DNA from: Chryseobacterium arachidis
GTDB lineage: Bacteria; Bacteroidota; Bacteroidia; Flavobacteriales; Weeksellaceae
Direction: 5' to 3'
Assembly (NCBI RefSeq): GCF_900129245.1
Contig: NZ_FQUT01000006.1
Coordinates: 124,001-188,000, forward strand
Length of the DNA stretch: 64,000 nucleotides
Shown here: piece by piece, positions 25,363 to 35,358 of the stretch
How positions within the stretch are numbered: position 1 is the stretch's first letter
Layout of the letters: each line of letters starts with the position of its first letter
Program-made: the position numbers and the translations under genes
The notes under the pieces: model-generated
Databases searched by the model: none
What the model was told of the DNA's origin: nothing
What the model saw: only the letters and a program-made list of their open reading frames with translations

Positions 25363-26793
25363 TTAAAATTTTTGCTTTAAAATTTCAGGTTTCGTTTTGT
25401 GAAGATGAAGAATTAATTCTCCAAACAAAGTATTTGCCCAGGCAAACCACGATCTGGTAAAATCTTTCGGATTATCGACATCAAAAGATTCGTGTATAAA
25501 TCCCGTTCCGGCGTGAGTAGCTTTGAGCATTTTTAAACAGGAAATAATTTCTTCGTTGTTATCAGTTGTCAAAGCCTGCATAATCAAACCCAGAGGCCAG
25601 ATTTTATGCTCTCCAATGTGAGGCCCACCAATTCCTTGTGCAAATTTTCCTTCACTGAACCACGGATTGGCTTTACTTAAAGAAAATTTTCTGGTATTTT
25701 TATAAATCTCATCATCTTTTGAAGCGTAACCTAAATACGGAATCGACAATAAGTTTGGGACGTTGGCATCATCCATGAATAAAGCATTTCCGAAGCCATC
25801 GATTTCCAAGGCATAGATTTTCCCAGCCGTCGGATGATCCAAAATTGCATATTTCTGAATCGCATCATCCACTTCTTTTGCTAAATCTTTAAATTGAATG
25901 GAAGCATTTTCATCTTTTAAAACCTTAGAAAAAATTTCTGCTGTTTCTTTTAATGAAACCACTGCAAACATATTCGAAGAAATCAGAAACGGATAAAAAG
26001 TGGCATCATCCGAAGGTCGGAACATAGAATGAATCAAACCAACTTTTTTTGTCGGATTTCCATAACCGCCTCCAAATTGCGTATCCAAAGGATTTCCATT
26101 AGAGCGCTGAAATCTATATGCCCCTTTCGAATCTTTCCTTTGCTGTTTTTTAAATGTCTGTACAATCAGAAGCATTGCTTTTTTCCAATCGGCATCAAAA
26201 ACAGAAGAATCGCCTGTTATTTTCCAGTAATTGTAAGACAACCGCATGACATAACAAAGCGAATCTATTTCCCATTTTCGTTCATGAATTCCGGGTTTCA
26301 TTTCCGTTACATCATCTTTCCACTCGCTTATTTTACTGGCATCATCAAAAAATGCATTGGCATAAGGATCCAAAAGAACACATTCAACCTGTTTATTGAT
26401 TACTCCTTTCAACAAATTTTTAAGCTTTTCATCTTCATTGGCTAAACTCAAATACGGATAAACCTGTGCCGAAGAATCGCGAAGCCACATGGCGTCGATA
26501 TCTCCCGTGATGACATAGGTAAAAGGCTTATCGTTTTTCTGATAAAATTTCACCGTTGTATCTAAAGTATTGGGGAAACAGTTTTCAAACATCCACGCCA
26601 ATTCAGAATCTGCGATCGATTTTTTAATGGTTTTAATTGTATTTTCAACAGCAACCGAAGTAAATTTTCTCTCATTCAACTTTGGCCTTTTTGAGATAAA
26701 ATCCTTTTCAAATAAAAATCTTGCAGAAGTTGGCAATGCGAAAAAGCCCATTCCCAGTGATGATTTTTTAATAAAATTTCTTCTGTTGATCAT
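25363..26793 (-). CDS. glycoside hydrolase family 125 (exo-alpha-1,6-mannosidase family), exported
   Basis: Protein of 476 residues. The N-terminus MINRRNFIKKSSLGMGFFAL carries an RRNFIK motif like a Tat signal, so export in folded form is plausible. The rest matches GH125 (former DUF1237), metal-independent exo-alpha-mannosidases with an (alpha/alpha)6 barrel: TGDIDAMWLRDSSAQVYPYL, HERKWEIDSLCYVMRLSYNYW, MFRPSDDATFYPFLISSNMF and FIHESFDVDNPKDFTRSWFAWANTLFG. It stands alone, not in a polysaccharide-utilisation locus. The likely substrate is alpha-mannose-containing glycans in the periplasm. Confidence 0.93.
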   Translation of the reverse strand: MINRRNFIKKSSLGMGFFALPTSARFLFEKDFISKRPKLNERKFTSVAVENTIKTIKKSIADSELAWMFENCFPNTLDTTVKFYQKNDKPFTYVITGDIDAMWLRDSSAQVYPYLSLANEDEKLKNLLKGVINKQVECVLLDPYANAFFDDASKISEWKDDVTEMKPGIHERKWEIDSLCYVMRLSYNYWKITGDSSVFDADWKKAMLLIVQTFKKQQRKDSKGAYRFQRSNGNPLDTQFGGGYGNPTKKVGLIHSMFRPSDDATFYPFLISSNMFAVVSLKETAEIFSKVLKDENASIQFKDLAKEVDDAIQKYAILDHPTAGKIYALEIDGFGNALFMDDANVPNLLSIPYLGYASKDDEIYKNTRKFSLSKANPWFSEGKFAQGIGGPHIGEHKIWPLGLIMQALTTDNNEEIISCLKMLKATHAGTGFIHESFDVDNPKDFTRSWFAWANTLFGELILHLHKTKPEILKQKF

Positions 26794-26954
26794 GATATTT
26801 AATGAAAAATTGATTTTAAAAATAATAATTTTAAGGTTTATAAAACGGGTTTACAGTCATATTTTTTTTACATGAACAATACTTATACATCCGTTCATTA
26901 CTCACAATTCAATAAATCGTTTCAAATTTCGTTACAAAACAAACAATAACCATT

Positions 26955-27827
26955 ATGATCAAAAAAATCGGTATTTCAACATTTCTATTTTTTTCTCTTA
27001 CATTTTTTTCTCAAACCCAAATCAAGGTTCTGGACAGCGAAAACAAAAATCCTGTTCCTTATGCAAAACTGATGTTTAAAGATAAAGATTACTATAAAAA
27101 TACAGAAGAAAACGGGGAAATTACATTAGAAAATAATGAAGAAATCAATCACATAGAATCTTTTGGCTACGAGAATTTAGACGTTTCTAAACAACAAAAT
27201 ATTTACTTTCTAAAACCAAAATTTACGGATATCAAAGAGATAGAAATTTCCAAACCGAAATTTACCCAAACCTACACCATAGGTAATCTCAAAAAAGATG
27301 ATTTCGGATTTCTGTCGGGATTACGCAATTGGCAGGTCATTAATTTTTTTGCTAACAATAATAAAACCGAAAAAACATACATCAAGAAAATAAAAATCTT
27401 GACCGAAGTAAAGAAAACAAAAAAAGACGCTGTTTTTAATTTGTTCTTTTATGAAAATATAGAGGGCCATACCGGTGCAGAAAAGCTTAAAAATATTGTT
27501 GTAACCTGCAAAAAAGGAAAGAATATTACAGAAATAGACTTTTCTAAAAATCCTGTCACTTTCCCAAAAGAAGGCTTATTCATTGGGATTGAATGGATTA
27601 TGAACGAGCAGAACCATTATCTGGATACGGTTACAATTCTCCATACTGACGGAACGAAAGAGAAAAATAAAATCGTAGATCGTGTAAATCCGCTATTTTT
27701 TGGTTATACATCTTTATCAAGGAATGCCGTTGGAAGAAATACAGAAAATTTTAAAAGCAATAATAAAAGAGATTACCGATCTGCGAATTCACACAACTTA
27801 ACGATGGAGGTTGAAATTACCAATTAA
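26955..27827 (+). CDS. secreted protein of unknown function with carboxypeptidase-regulatory-like N-terminus
   Basis: Protein of 290 residues with a Sec signal peptide (MIKKIGISTFLFFSLTFFSQ). The mature N-terminus (TQIKVLDSENKNPVPYAKLMF, then NGEITL) looks like the beta-sandwich CarboxypepD_reg/DUF5074-type domain that Bacteroidota put at the start of cell-surface proteins. The rest is lysine-rich and beta-rich with no motif I recognise. It has no C-terminal sorting domain. Single gene; the promoter is not evident. Confidence 0.75.
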   Translation: MIKKIGISTFLFFSLTFFSQTQIKVLDSENKNPVPYAKLMFKDKDYYKNTEENGEITLENNEEINHIESFGYENLDVSKQQNIYFLKPKFTDIKEIEISKPKFTQTYTIGNLKKDDFGFLSGLRNWQVINFFANNNKTEKTYIKKIKILTEVKKTKKDAVFNLFFYENIEGHTGAEKLKNIVVTCKKGKNITEIDFSKNPVTFPKEGLFIGIEWIMNEQNHYLDTVTILHTDGTKEKNKIVDRVNPLFFGYTSLSRNAVGRNTENFKSNNKRDYRSANSHNLTMEVEITN

Positions 27828-27933
27828 TCCAATCCATTTTCAATCAATTTACTTCACTAAGAAAAGATTCAGTCATCTTAAACTTAGCCGTTGATTTTTA
27901 ATCATCCATTAACATCATTGAGCTAAAATTCCG

Positions 27934-27941
27934 TAAATTTG
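27934..27941 (+). promoter_or_regulatory. candidate -7 element for pgi
   Basis: TAAATTTG, about 80 bp before the pgi ATG. The nearest upstream TTG is too close (13 bp), so only the -7 box is supported. Confidence 0.35.
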
Positions 27942-28019
27942 CGAATCAATAATTTTGCAGGAGGATTGGGCATGCAGAAATCCTGAATCCAAAGTCACAA
28001 AACCTTAATTTCTAAATAT

Positions 28020-29660
28020 ATGCTATCAAAAATAAACCCTACACAAACCAACAGCTGGAAAGCGCTTGACGAACAATTTGCAAACAATGATTTTGACTTG
28101 AGAAGCCTTTTTGAATATAATCCGAACCGTTTTAACGAATTTTCGATCAAAAGAACCAATTTTTTGTTCGATTATTCTAAAAATTTAATCGATTCCAAAA
28201 CCAAAAACCTTCTTTTAAACCTTGCAGAAGAATGTCAATTGAAAGATGCTATTTCTAAAATGTTTTCGGGTGACAAGATCAACAAAACAGAAGGAAGAGC
28301 GGTTCTGCATACAGCTTTGAGAGATTTTTCCGACAAGGAAATTTTAGTAGACGGTGAAAATATCAAACCTCAGATCAAGAGAGTTCTGGATCATATGAAA
28401 TCTTTCTCAGAGAGCATTATTTCAGGAGATCATAAAGGTTTTACGGGAAAAGAAATTACGGATGTAGTAAACATCGGGATCGGAGGTTCAGATTTGGGAC
28501 CTGTGATGGTTGTTTCAGCTTTGAAACATTTTAAAACCAGGTTAAACGTTCATTTTGTTTCCAATGTGGATGGAAATCATATCGCAGAAGTTGTTAAAGA
28601 TTTAAATCCTGAAACCACTTTATTCATCATTGCTTCTAAAACGTTTACGACTCAGGAGACCATGACGAATGCAAACTCTGCAAAAGACTGGTTCTTAAAA
28701 GCAGGAAAACAGGAAGATGTAGCGAAACATTTTGTTGCTTTATCAACTAACGTTCAAGCGGTTAAAGACTTCGGAATTGCAGAAGAGAATATCTTCGAAT
28801 TCTGGGATTGGGTTGGCGGAAGATATTCATTATGGAGCGCAATCGGACTTAGCATCGTTCTTGCAGTGGGATATGAAAATTTCGAGCAATTATTAAGAGG
28901 AGCTTATGACACCGACCAGCATTTCCAGACAGCTGAGTTTGGCGAAAACATTCCGGTTTTAATGGGATTAATCGGGATTTGGTATCGTAATTTCTACGCC
29001 GCTACAACAGTTGCGATTCTTCCTTATTCTCAATATTTAGACAGATTTCCGGCATATTTCCAGCAAGGAGATATGGAAAGCAACGGAAAATGTGTTGACA
29101 GAAACGGCGAATTTGTAGAATATGAAACAGGACCGATCATTTGGGGAGAACCCGGAACAAACGGGCAACATGCTTTCTATCAATTGATTCACCAGGGAAC
29201 AGAATTGATTCCTGCGGATTTTATCGCGTATGCAAAAAGCCCAAATAAAGTTTCTGATCACCAGGATAAACTATTGGCGAACTTTTTTGCGCAAACTGAA
29301 GCTCTTGCTTTCGGAAAAACCGAAGAAGAAGTGGAAGCAGAATTAAAAGCTTCAGGAAAATCTGATGAAGAAATTGATTTCTTATTAAACTATAAGGTCT
29401 TCCATGGAAACACTCCAACTAACTCAATATTATTCAATGAATTAACTCCTTTTTCATTAGGACAGTTAATTGCTTTGTATGAACACAAAATTTTCGTTCA
29501 GGGTGTGATCTGGAACATCTTCAGCTTCGACCAGTTTGGTGTGGAATTAGGAAAAGTTTTAGCCAACAAAATCCTTCCGGAACTTGAAAACAATGAGACG
29601 GTTAGCTCTCACGACACTTCAACAAACGGATTGATTAATTATTATAAAGCGAATAAATAA
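28020..29660 (+). CDS. pgi: glucose-6-phosphate isomerase
   Basis: Protein of 546 residues, normal for the long PGI type. It interconverts glucose-6-phosphate and fructose-6-phosphate in glycolysis and gluconeogenesis. Signatures seen are [15 protein letters not shown] (phosphate loop), [24 protein letters not shown] (catalytic Glu), [18 protein letters not shown] (PGI signature 1 region with catalytic His) and [10 protein letters not shown] (signature 2). Cytoplasmic. It is followed 108 bp later by folD, possibly in the same transcript. Confidence 0.98.
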   Translation: MLSKINPTQTNSWKALDEQFANNDFDLRSLFEYNPNRFNEFSIKRTNFLFDYSKNLIDSKTKNLLLNLAEECQLKDAISKMFSGDKINKTEGRAVLHTALRDFSDKEILVDGENIKPQIKRVLDHMKSFSESIISGDHKGFTGKEITDVVNIGIGGSDLGPVMVVSALKHFKTRLNVHFVSNVDGNHIAEVVKDLNPETTLFIIASKTFTTQETMTNANSAKDWFLKAGKQEDVAKHFVALSTNVQAVKDFGIAEENIFEFWDWVGGRYSLWSAIGLSIVLAVGYENFEQLLRGAYDTDQHFQTAEFGENIPVLMGLIGIWYRNFYAATTVAILPYSQYLDRFPAYFQQGDMESNGKCVDRNGEFVEYETGPIIWGEPGTNGQHAFYQLIHQGTELIPADFIAYAKSPNKVSDHQDKLLANFFAQTEALAFGKTEEEVEAELKASGKSDEEIDFLLNYKVFHGNTPTNSILFNELTPFSLGQLIALYEHKIFVQGVIWNIFSFDQFGVELGKVLANKILPELENNETVSSHDTSTNGLINYYKANK

Positions 29661-29768
29661 AATACGATAAAGATTAAAAGCATGGTTGATCATAAATGAA
29701 AGTAAATTCAACCATCAACTATTTAATTCTTATCTAAAATCTAATAGTAAAAAGTAATAAAAGTAAAA

Positions 29769-30653
29769 ATGGCAGAAATTCTTGACGGATTAAAAGTATC
29801 CAAAGAAATAAAACAGGAAATCAAGGCTGAAGTTGAAAAAATCCTTGAAAGCAAAAGAAGAGCACCGCACTTGGTGGCCATTCTTGTTGGAAACAACGGG
29901 GCAAGTAAGGCTTATGTAAATGCTAAAGTAAAAGATTGTGAGGAAGTTGGTTTTCAATCAAGCTTAGTGAAATTTCCAAGCACGGTTTCTGAATCTGAAT
30001 TGTTGGAAAAAATTGAAGAACTTAATAAAGATAAATCTGTAGATGGCTTTATTGTTCAGTTACCTTTACCGGATCAGATCGATCAGGAGAAAATCATTAA
30101 TGCTATTGATCCGAGAAAAGATGTTGACGGATTCCACCCTGAAAACTTTGGAAAAATGGCTTTGGAAATGGATACTTTCTTACCCGCAACACCGTTCGGA
30201 ATTTTAACATTATTAGAAAGATATAATATTGAAACGAAAGGTAAAGATTGTGTCATCATCGGAAGAAGTAAAATCGTAGGAAGACCCATGAGTATCTTGA
30301 TGGGAAGAAAAGATTTCCCTGGAAACTCCACAGTTACTTTAACACACTCTTATACAAAAGACATTGAAGAATATACTAAAAAAGCAGACATCGTCATTAC
30401 CGCTTTAGGAGATCCTCATTTCCTGAAAGGAGATATGATCAAAGATGGAGCTGTAATTGTTGACGTGGGTATTACAAGAGTAGACAACGATTCTCCAAAA
30501 GGATATTATCTGGCTGGTGACGTAGATTTTGACAGTTGTGCTGCAAAGGCAAGCTGGATCACACCGGTTCCGGGTGGAGTCGGACCTATGACAAGAGCGA
30601 TGTTGATGAAAAACACCATCATTGCCTACAAAACTTCAGTCTACAACGACTAA
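29769..30653 (+). CDS. folD: bifunctional methylene-THF dehydrogenase / methenyl-THF cyclohydrolase FolD
   Basis: Protein of 294 residues, standard for FolD, which converts 5,10-methylene-THF through methenyl- to 10-formyl-THF for purine and formyl-Met synthesis. Family motifs are AYVNAKVKDCEEVGF (catalytic Tyr and Lys), VDGFIVQLPLP, DGFHPENFG, IGRSKIVGRPM (NADP-binding) and TPVPGGVGPMTRAML at the C-terminus. It is followed after 7 bp by queE; the two are almost certainly co-transcribed. Confidence 0.98.
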   Translation: MAEILDGLKVSKEIKQEIKAEVEKILESKRRAPHLVAILVGNNGASKAYVNAKVKDCEEVGFQSSLVKFPSTVSESELLEKIEELNKDKSVDGFIVQLPLPDQIDQEKIINAIDPRKDVDGFHPENFGKMALEMDTFLPATPFGILTLLERYNIETKGKDCVIIGRSKIVGRPMSILMGRKDFPGNSTVTLTHSYTKDIEEYTKKADIVITALGDPHFLKGDMIKDGAVIVDVGITRVDNDSPKGYYLAGDVDFDSCAAKASWITPVPGGVGPMTRAMLMKNTIIAYKTSVYND

Positions 30654-30660
30654 TTTTAAA

Positions 30661-31290
30661 ATGAATTTAACAGAAGAAATATTATTAAAAGAAGGTAAAA
30701 TGCTCCCCGTGATGGAGCATTTTTACACTCTTCAGGGAGAAGGAGCATACACCGGAAAAGCAGCCTATTTCATCAGATTGGGCGGTTGCGACGTGGGGTG
30801 CCACTGGTGCGATGTAAAGGAAAGCTGGGATCCGAATTTACATCCATTAATGAATGCGGAAGAAATTGCAGAAACTGCAGCAAAACATTGCAAAACCATT
30901 GTTTTAACAGGCGGCGAGCCTTTGATGTGGAATCTTGATATTTTAACATCCAAATTAAAAGAATTGGGATGCACCATTCATATTGAAACTTCGGGAGCGT
31001 ATCCTATGAGCGGACAAATCGACTGGATTACCCTTTCGCCAAAGAAGACTGGGCTTCCAAAAGAAGAAATTTATGCGAAAGCCCATGAACTTAAAGTCAT
31101 AGTTTTCAATAACAATGATTTTAAATTTGCTCAGGAGCAGGCAGCTAAAGTTTCTGAAAACTGCACACTCTATCTTCAGAGCGAATGGAGCAAACGTGAC
31201 GAAATGTACCCAAAAATTACAGATTTCATTTTGGAGAATCCGGAATGGCGTGCATCAGTTCAGACCCACAAGTATCTGAATATCCCGTAA
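30661..31290 (+). CDS. queE: 7-carboxy-7-deazaguanine synthase QueE
   Basis: I start at the ATG at 30661, 7 bp after the folD stop; an upstream in-frame start would lie inside folD. Radical-SAM enzyme of 210 residues converting 6-carboxytetrahydropterin to 7-carboxy-7-deazaguanine in queuosine synthesis. The compact form is seen here: an N-terminal FYTLQGEGAYTG clamp, then the Cys motif GGCDVGCHWCDV (CX3CX2C) for the 4Fe-4S cluster, then VLTGGEPLM. Length and motifs are intact. Cytoplasmic. Confidence 0.95.
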   Translation: MNLTEEILLKEGKMLPVMEHFYTLQGEGAYTGKAAYFIRLGGCDVGCHWCDVKESWDPNLHPLMNAEEIAETAAKHCKTIVLTGGEPLMWNLDILTSKLKELGCTIHIETSGAYPMSGQIDWITLSPKKTGLPKEEIYAKAHELKVIVFNNNDFKFAQEQAAKVSENCTLYLQSEWSKRDEMYPKITDFILENPEWRASVQTHKYLNIP

Positions 31291-31331
31291 AAATATGTAA
31301 CTTAGCCCTTCGTATCCGAAAATACTGATAG

Positions 31332-32702
31332 ATGCAGAGAATTCGATACTCCAGATATCTGAAATCGATTATCATTTTGCTTGACCTTACGGTTATTGCA
31401 TCTATTTTCATATTCTTTTTTGTCAGCAGAAATCAGGATCTGAAATACAATCAGGAAACCTGGTATCAGAATATTTTTTCGCTGGTATTGTTGTTTTTGT
31501 TCTGGATGCTTCTCAGTGGCAGGACAAGGATTTATAATATCCCTAGAAACCTCACCTATACTCTGTTTCTGGAGCGTTTACTCATCCACTTTTTGCTGTT
31601 TATTTTGGGCGTTTTACTGATCGGGAAAGTAAGCTATAATGTATTTTTTAATTCGGATATTTATTGGCTTTCGTTTTATCTTTTTTTCTTTATATTTTTA
31701 GCTAAATCATTAATTTTCTTTGGTATTAAATATTTCCGAAGCTTAGGAATTAACCATAGGAACGTCATGTTTTTAAGTGAAAACAGCTCTACGGAAGTTT
31801 TAAAGAATATTTTAAAGGAAAGAAAAGATTACGGTTACAAAATTTTCGAATACAAAAATCCGAAGATTGAAGCGAATGAATTAATAGAATTCTGGAAGAC
31901 CAATGGAATTCACACATTATTTATCCCGACTGAAAACTCTTACAGCGAAGAGCAGGAAAAATCAATCTTCAGATTAGCTGAAGCCAATAAGGTTCATATT
32001 TCACTTATCCCCAGTATTATTCAGAATAATTTCTTTTTATATGATATGGGATATATTCAGACACAACCTGTTCTGAATCAAGCGAGGTATCCTTTGGATT
32101 ATTATTCCAATTTTTTATTAAAAAGAATATTTGACATTATCTTTTCAACTTTTGTTTTGATTTTCATCTGTTCATGGCTATTCCCGGTTATTGCAATTTT
32201 AATTAAATCTTCTTCCAAAGGGCCTGTTTTCTTTATCCAAAAAAGATACGGTTTTCATGAAGAAGTTTTTGACTGCATTAAATTCCGTACCATGATCGTT
32301 AATGATGAATCTTCAACAAAAACTACATCGGAAAACGATTCAAGAATTACCAAAATCGGCAAATTCTTGAGAAAAACCAGTCTGGACGAAATGCCACAAT
32401 TTGTGAACGTTCTAAAAGGCCAAATGTCGATCGTAGGGCCAAGACCGCATATGTTGGCTGTCGATAATTATTACAAACCTAAAATCGGGCGATACAGTCT
32501 GAGAAGTATGGTAAGTCCGGGAATTACAGGTCTTGCACAGGTAAACGGGCTTCGCGGTGATGCAGGAGATGTAGAAGTAGAGATGAACAAAAGAGTGCTG
32601 GCCGATGCTTTCTATGTAAGAAACTGGAGCTTTGTACTTGATCTTGTTATTATTTTAAAAACAATTTTATTGGTTGTAGGCGGAGATAAAAATGCAAAAT
32701 AA
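31332..32702 (+). CDS. polyprenyl-phosphate sugar phosphotransferase (exopolysaccharide/LPS initiating enzyme)
   Basis: Protein of 456 residues of the WcaJ/WbaP type, which transfers a sugar-1-phosphate from a nucleotide sugar to undecaprenyl phosphate and so starts glycan assembly at the inner membrane. The first ~130 residues hold four helices. A Rossmann-like middle (about 135-250) follows. The catalytic bacterial sugar transferase domain begins at LLKRIFDIIFSTFVLIF and includes KGPVFFIQKRYG, DCIKFRTM, KFLRKTSLDEMPQFVNVLKG, SIVGPRPH and VSPGITGLAQVNGLRG. The start is 41 bp after queE. No other glycan genes lie nearby. Confidence 0.93.
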   Translation: MQRIRYSRYLKSIIILLDLTVIASIFIFFFVSRNQDLKYNQETWYQNIFSLVLLFLFWMLLSGRTRIYNIPRNLTYTLFLERLLIHFLLFILGVLLIGKVSYNVFFNSDIYWLSFYLFFFIFLAKSLIFFGIKYFRSLGINHRNVMFLSENSSTEVLKNILKERKDYGYKIFEYKNPKIEANELIEFWKTNGIHTLFIPTENSYSEEQEKSIFRLAEANKVHISLIPSIIQNNFFLYDMGYIQTQPVLNQARYPLDYYSNFLLKRIFDIIFSTFVLIFICSWLFPVIAILIKSSSKGPVFFIQKRYGFHEEVFDCIKFRTMIVNDESSTKTTSENDSRITKIGKFLRKTSLDEMPQFVNVLKGQMSIVGPRPHMLAVDNYYKPKIGRYSLRSMVSPGITGLAQVNGLRGDAGDVEVEMNKRVLADAFYVRNWSFVLDLVIILKTILLVVGGDKNAK

Positions 32703-32805
32703 AATTTTTGGTCTACATTATGATATACTAAGTTTAATATTAAACAGAGACTGAGCTTGGTTTCAACTTTAATTTAATTCAATAAAAAAAGTCTAATTTA
32801 GCAGA

Positions 32806-33558
32806 ATGTTAAAAAAGTTTTTTACAGCAGTTGGAGAATACATCATCCTTCTAGGTAAATCCATTCAGAAACCCCAGAAAATGAGGGTATTCTGGAAGCT
32901 GTTCATGAGAGAAATCAATGATTTGGGAGTCAACTCTTTTGGGTTGGTGATCTTCACATCCATATTCGTTGGGGCGGTTGTTGCTATTCAGATGTTCAAC
33001 AATTTTGATGCTTCCTCGTTTCCTATTCCACCTTCTTTTGTAGGGTATGCGACCAAAGCTGTTTTAGTTCTGGAGTTTTCGCCTACCATTATCAGCCTTA
33101 TTCTTGCCGGAAAAGTGGGATCCTATATTGCTTCCAGTATCGGAACAATGAGGGTTTCTGAACAGATTGATGCCTTAGATATTATGGGAGTAAACTCCCC
33201 CAACTTCCTGATTTTTCCTAAAATCATTGCTTGTATAATTTTTAATCCTCTATTGATTGCCATCAGTATCGTATTTGGTATCGGAGGTGGATATATAGCA
33301 GGGATTTTAACAGGAAACTGGACAACAAATGATTATATCATCGGTATCCAAATGTATATGCCTAATCTTTTTATTTATTATGCATTTACAAAAACCATTG
33401 TTTTTGCCTTCATTATTGCAACGGTTCCTTCGTATTTCGGATATAACGTGAAAGGAGGTTCTTTGGAAGTAGGTAGAGCGAGTACACAGGCGGTAGTTTG
33501 GACCATGGTATTCATCATCCTTTCCGAGTTGCTATTAACCCAATTAATATTAAGCTAA
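32806..33558 (+). CDS. mlaE: MlaE family ABC transporter permease
   Basis: Inner-membrane permease of 250 residues with five helices, part of a lipid transport system that keeps outer-membrane asymmetry. The MlaE signature EQIDALDIMGVNSPNFLIFPKI (about 122-143) is complete, as are the interfacial N-terminal helix and the AFIIATVPSYFGYNVKGGSLEVG stretch near the end. The stop overlaps the ATG of the MlaF-like gene (TAATG), a clear coupling. The MCE partner is encoded about 20 kb upstream in this window. Confidence 0.95.
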   Translation: MLKKFFTAVGEYIILLGKSIQKPQKMRVFWKLFMREINDLGVNSFGLVIFTSIFVGAVVAIQMFNNFDASSFPIPPSFVGYATKAVLVLEFSPTIISLILAGKVGSYIASSIGTMRVSEQIDALDIMGVNSPNFLIFPKIIACIIFNPLLIAISIVFGIGGGYIAGILTGNWTTNDYIIGIQMYMPNLFIYYAFTKTIVFAFIIATVPSYFGYNVKGGSLEVGRASTQAVVWTMVFIILSELLLTQLILS

Positions 33559-34373
33559 TGATTGAGGTAAAGAATTTAAAGAAAAGTTTTGATGAAGTTG
33601 AAGTACTTAAAGGAATTTCAACCTCTTTTGATAAAGGAAAAGTAAATTTAATTATTGGGCAGAGCGGATCCGGAAAAACGGTTTTCCTGAAAAGTTTATT
33701 GAATGTATATCAGCCGACTTCGGGGGAAATCTTGTTCGACGGAAGAGATATTAATACCATGTCCAGAGATGAAAAACAGCACCTTCGTTCAGAGATCGGA
33801 ACGGTTTTCCAGGGAAGTGCTTTGTTTGATTCCTTAACGGTGGAAGAAAATATCATGTTTCCGCTGGATATGTTTACCAATTTGACATTCAGAGAAAAGA
33901 AGAGACGTGTTTTTGAAGTTATCGGAAGAGTACATTTGGATAAAGCCAATAAAAAATTTCCGTCTGAAATTTCCGGAGGAATGCAGAAGCGTGTAGCGAT
34001 TGCAAGGGCGATTGTGAATAACCCGAAATACCTTTTCTGTGACGAGCCCAACTCAGGATTAGATCCATATACTTCGAATGTTATCGACGATCTTTTGCTG
34101 GAAATCACGAAAGAATATAATACAACGACCATTATCAATACACACGATATGAACTCTGTAATGACGATTGGCGAGAAAATTGTATATCTGAGATTAGGAA
34201 TTAAAGAATGGGAAGGAAACAAAGACATTCTGATTACCGCAGGCAATAAAAATCTGATCGATTTCGTTTATTCGTCAGAACTCTTCAAAGAACTGAGAGA
34301 ATATTTGCTTGAGAATAATAAAACTATTGAGAATACAATTACAAAAATAGACGATAATGAAAAAGGCACTTAG
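33558..34373 (+). CDS. mlaF: MlaF family ABC transporter ATP-binding protein
   Basis: The start is the ATG overlapping the MlaE-like stop by one base. ATPase of 271 residues: Walker A GQSGSGKT, Q-loop FQGSALFDSLTVEENI, signature ISGGMQKR (Met in place of Gln or Glu, as usual in MlaF), Walker B YLFCDEPNSGLD, H-loop NTHDM. It powers lipid transport with MlaE. The C-terminal ~25 residues extend past the ABC domain, and the last 17 bp overlap the following outer-membrane-type gene. Confidence 0.95.
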   Translation: MIEVKNLKKSFDEVEVLKGISTSFDKGKVNLIIGQSGSGKTVFLKSLLNVYQPTSGEILFDGRDINTMSRDEKQHLRSEIGTVFQGSALFDSLTVEENIMFPLDMFTNLTFREKKRRVFEVIGRVHLDKANKKFPSEISGGMQKRVAIARAIVNNPKYLFCDEPNSGLDPYTSNVIDDLLLEITKEYNTTTIINTHDMNSVMTIGEKIVYLRLGIKEWEGNKDILITAGNKNLIDFVYSSELFKELREYLLENNKTIENTITKIDDNEKGT

Positions 34374-34974
34374 TATAGCATTAATAGGTTTTTCAGTATG
34401 GGCTTCCGCACAGATTTCTCTGGCAGGTAAAGCTAATTTAATTTTCCCGACAGGATCACCTTCTTGGTCAAATTCTATAAATACAATTAATTCTGCTATA
34501 GAACAAAAAGGTAAAAACAATGTAGGCTTCAACGTTGGTCTTTCATTGAAAGCAAATCTTCCAGCAGCATTTTTTTTAATGCCGGAATTGTATTACACAT
34601 CTTTTAAAAGTGATTTCACAGATGCTTCTTCTAATACAACTTTCGATATTAAAAACAACCGTATCGATTTGCCTGTTCTTATCGGACACAAAGTTTTAGG
34701 CGATTTCTTAGGAGTTTACGTAGGTCCGGTTGCAAGTTATAATTTAAGCAAAGAAGATACGTTTAATGATTTTAAAGAAAATGCAAGAGATAATTTTACG
34801 GTAGGTTATCAATTCGGAGCGCAAATGGAAATTAAAAAATTTCTACTTAATGCCAGATATGAAGGAGCTTTCAGTAAAGATTCAAGAAGCTTCATCAATC
34901 GGGTGACTGGTGAAAGTATAATGTATGACAACAGACCAAATTTATTTATGGTTGGTGTTGGATACAAATTCTAA
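34357..34974 (+). CDS. outer-membrane beta-barrel protein (PorT/OmpW-like)
   Basis: Protein of 205 residues with a signal peptide (KKALSIALIGFSVWASAQ). The mature part has alternating amphipathic strands and ends with a typical barrel C-terminus (NLFMVGVGYKF, terminal Phe). This fits a small eight-stranded outer-membrane barrel. It overlaps the MlaF-like gene by 17 bp, so it is translated with the Mla transporter. The overlap suggests, but does not prove, that it is the outer-membrane partner of this lipid system. Confidence 0.85.
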   Translation: MKKALSIALIGFSVWASAQISLAGKANLIFPTGSPSWSNSINTINSAIEQKGKNNVGFNVGLSLKANLPAAFFLMPELYYTSFKSDFTDASSNTTFDIKNNRIDLPVLIGHKVLGDFLGVYVGPVASYNLSKEDTFNDFKENARDNFTVGYQFGAQMEIKKFLLNARYEGAFSKDSRSFINRVTGESIMYDNRPNLFMVGVGYKF

Positions 34975-34996
34975 ATTAAGAGAAAATAACAACGAT

Positions 34997-35032
34997 AAAA
35001 AATCCTCAGATCATTAGATTTGAGGATTTTGA
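34997..35032. terminator. bidirectional Rho-independent terminator
   Basis: AAAATCCTCAgAT / ATtTGAGGATTTT hairpin. It overlaps the last codons of the convergent small gene on the minus strand. Confidence 0.85.
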
Positions 35033-35331
35033 TTTTCATGATTCCGAAGTTCAGCTTCACGCCTTGCAATTTCTGCAGCCTGTTTTTCCAGATCTTCCTT
35101 ATCTTTTTGTAATTGTTTGAATTCTTTTCTTTTTTCTTCGGCTTTTATCGCACTTCCTTTGCTTACATATCCTACCATTCCACCGATGATCAGACCGATT
35201 CCGATTCCGCCCATAATTCCCATTACGTGAGGCATTCCCAAATCATTAATCCTAAAATTCGGAGATGTTAAATAAAACAGAAGTACTGATAATGCTAAAA
35301 GTATCAGCCCGGTAATTGTCAGGTTCTTCAT
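35014..35331 (-). CDS. small membrane protein with C-terminal coiled coil
   Basis: Protein of 105 residues: helix 1 at about 5-21, helix 2 at about 38-55 (GIMGGIGIGLIIGGMVGYV), then a ~45-residue charged helix (KAEEKRKEFKQLQKDKEDLEKQ) with coiled-coil heptads. Both helices lie close together, so the coiled coil faces the cytoplasm or periplasm in a hairpin topology. No family recognised. The stop codon lies within the terminator hairpin shared with the operon opposite. Confidence 0.7.
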   Translation of the reverse strand: MKNLTITGLILLALSVLLFYLTSPNFRINDLGMPHVMGIMGGIGIGLIIGGMVGYVSKGSAIKAEEKRKEFKQLQKDKEDLEKQAAEIARREAELRNHENQNPQI

Positions 35332-35358
35332 AATATTGTGTTTAAGTGATTAAAACTA

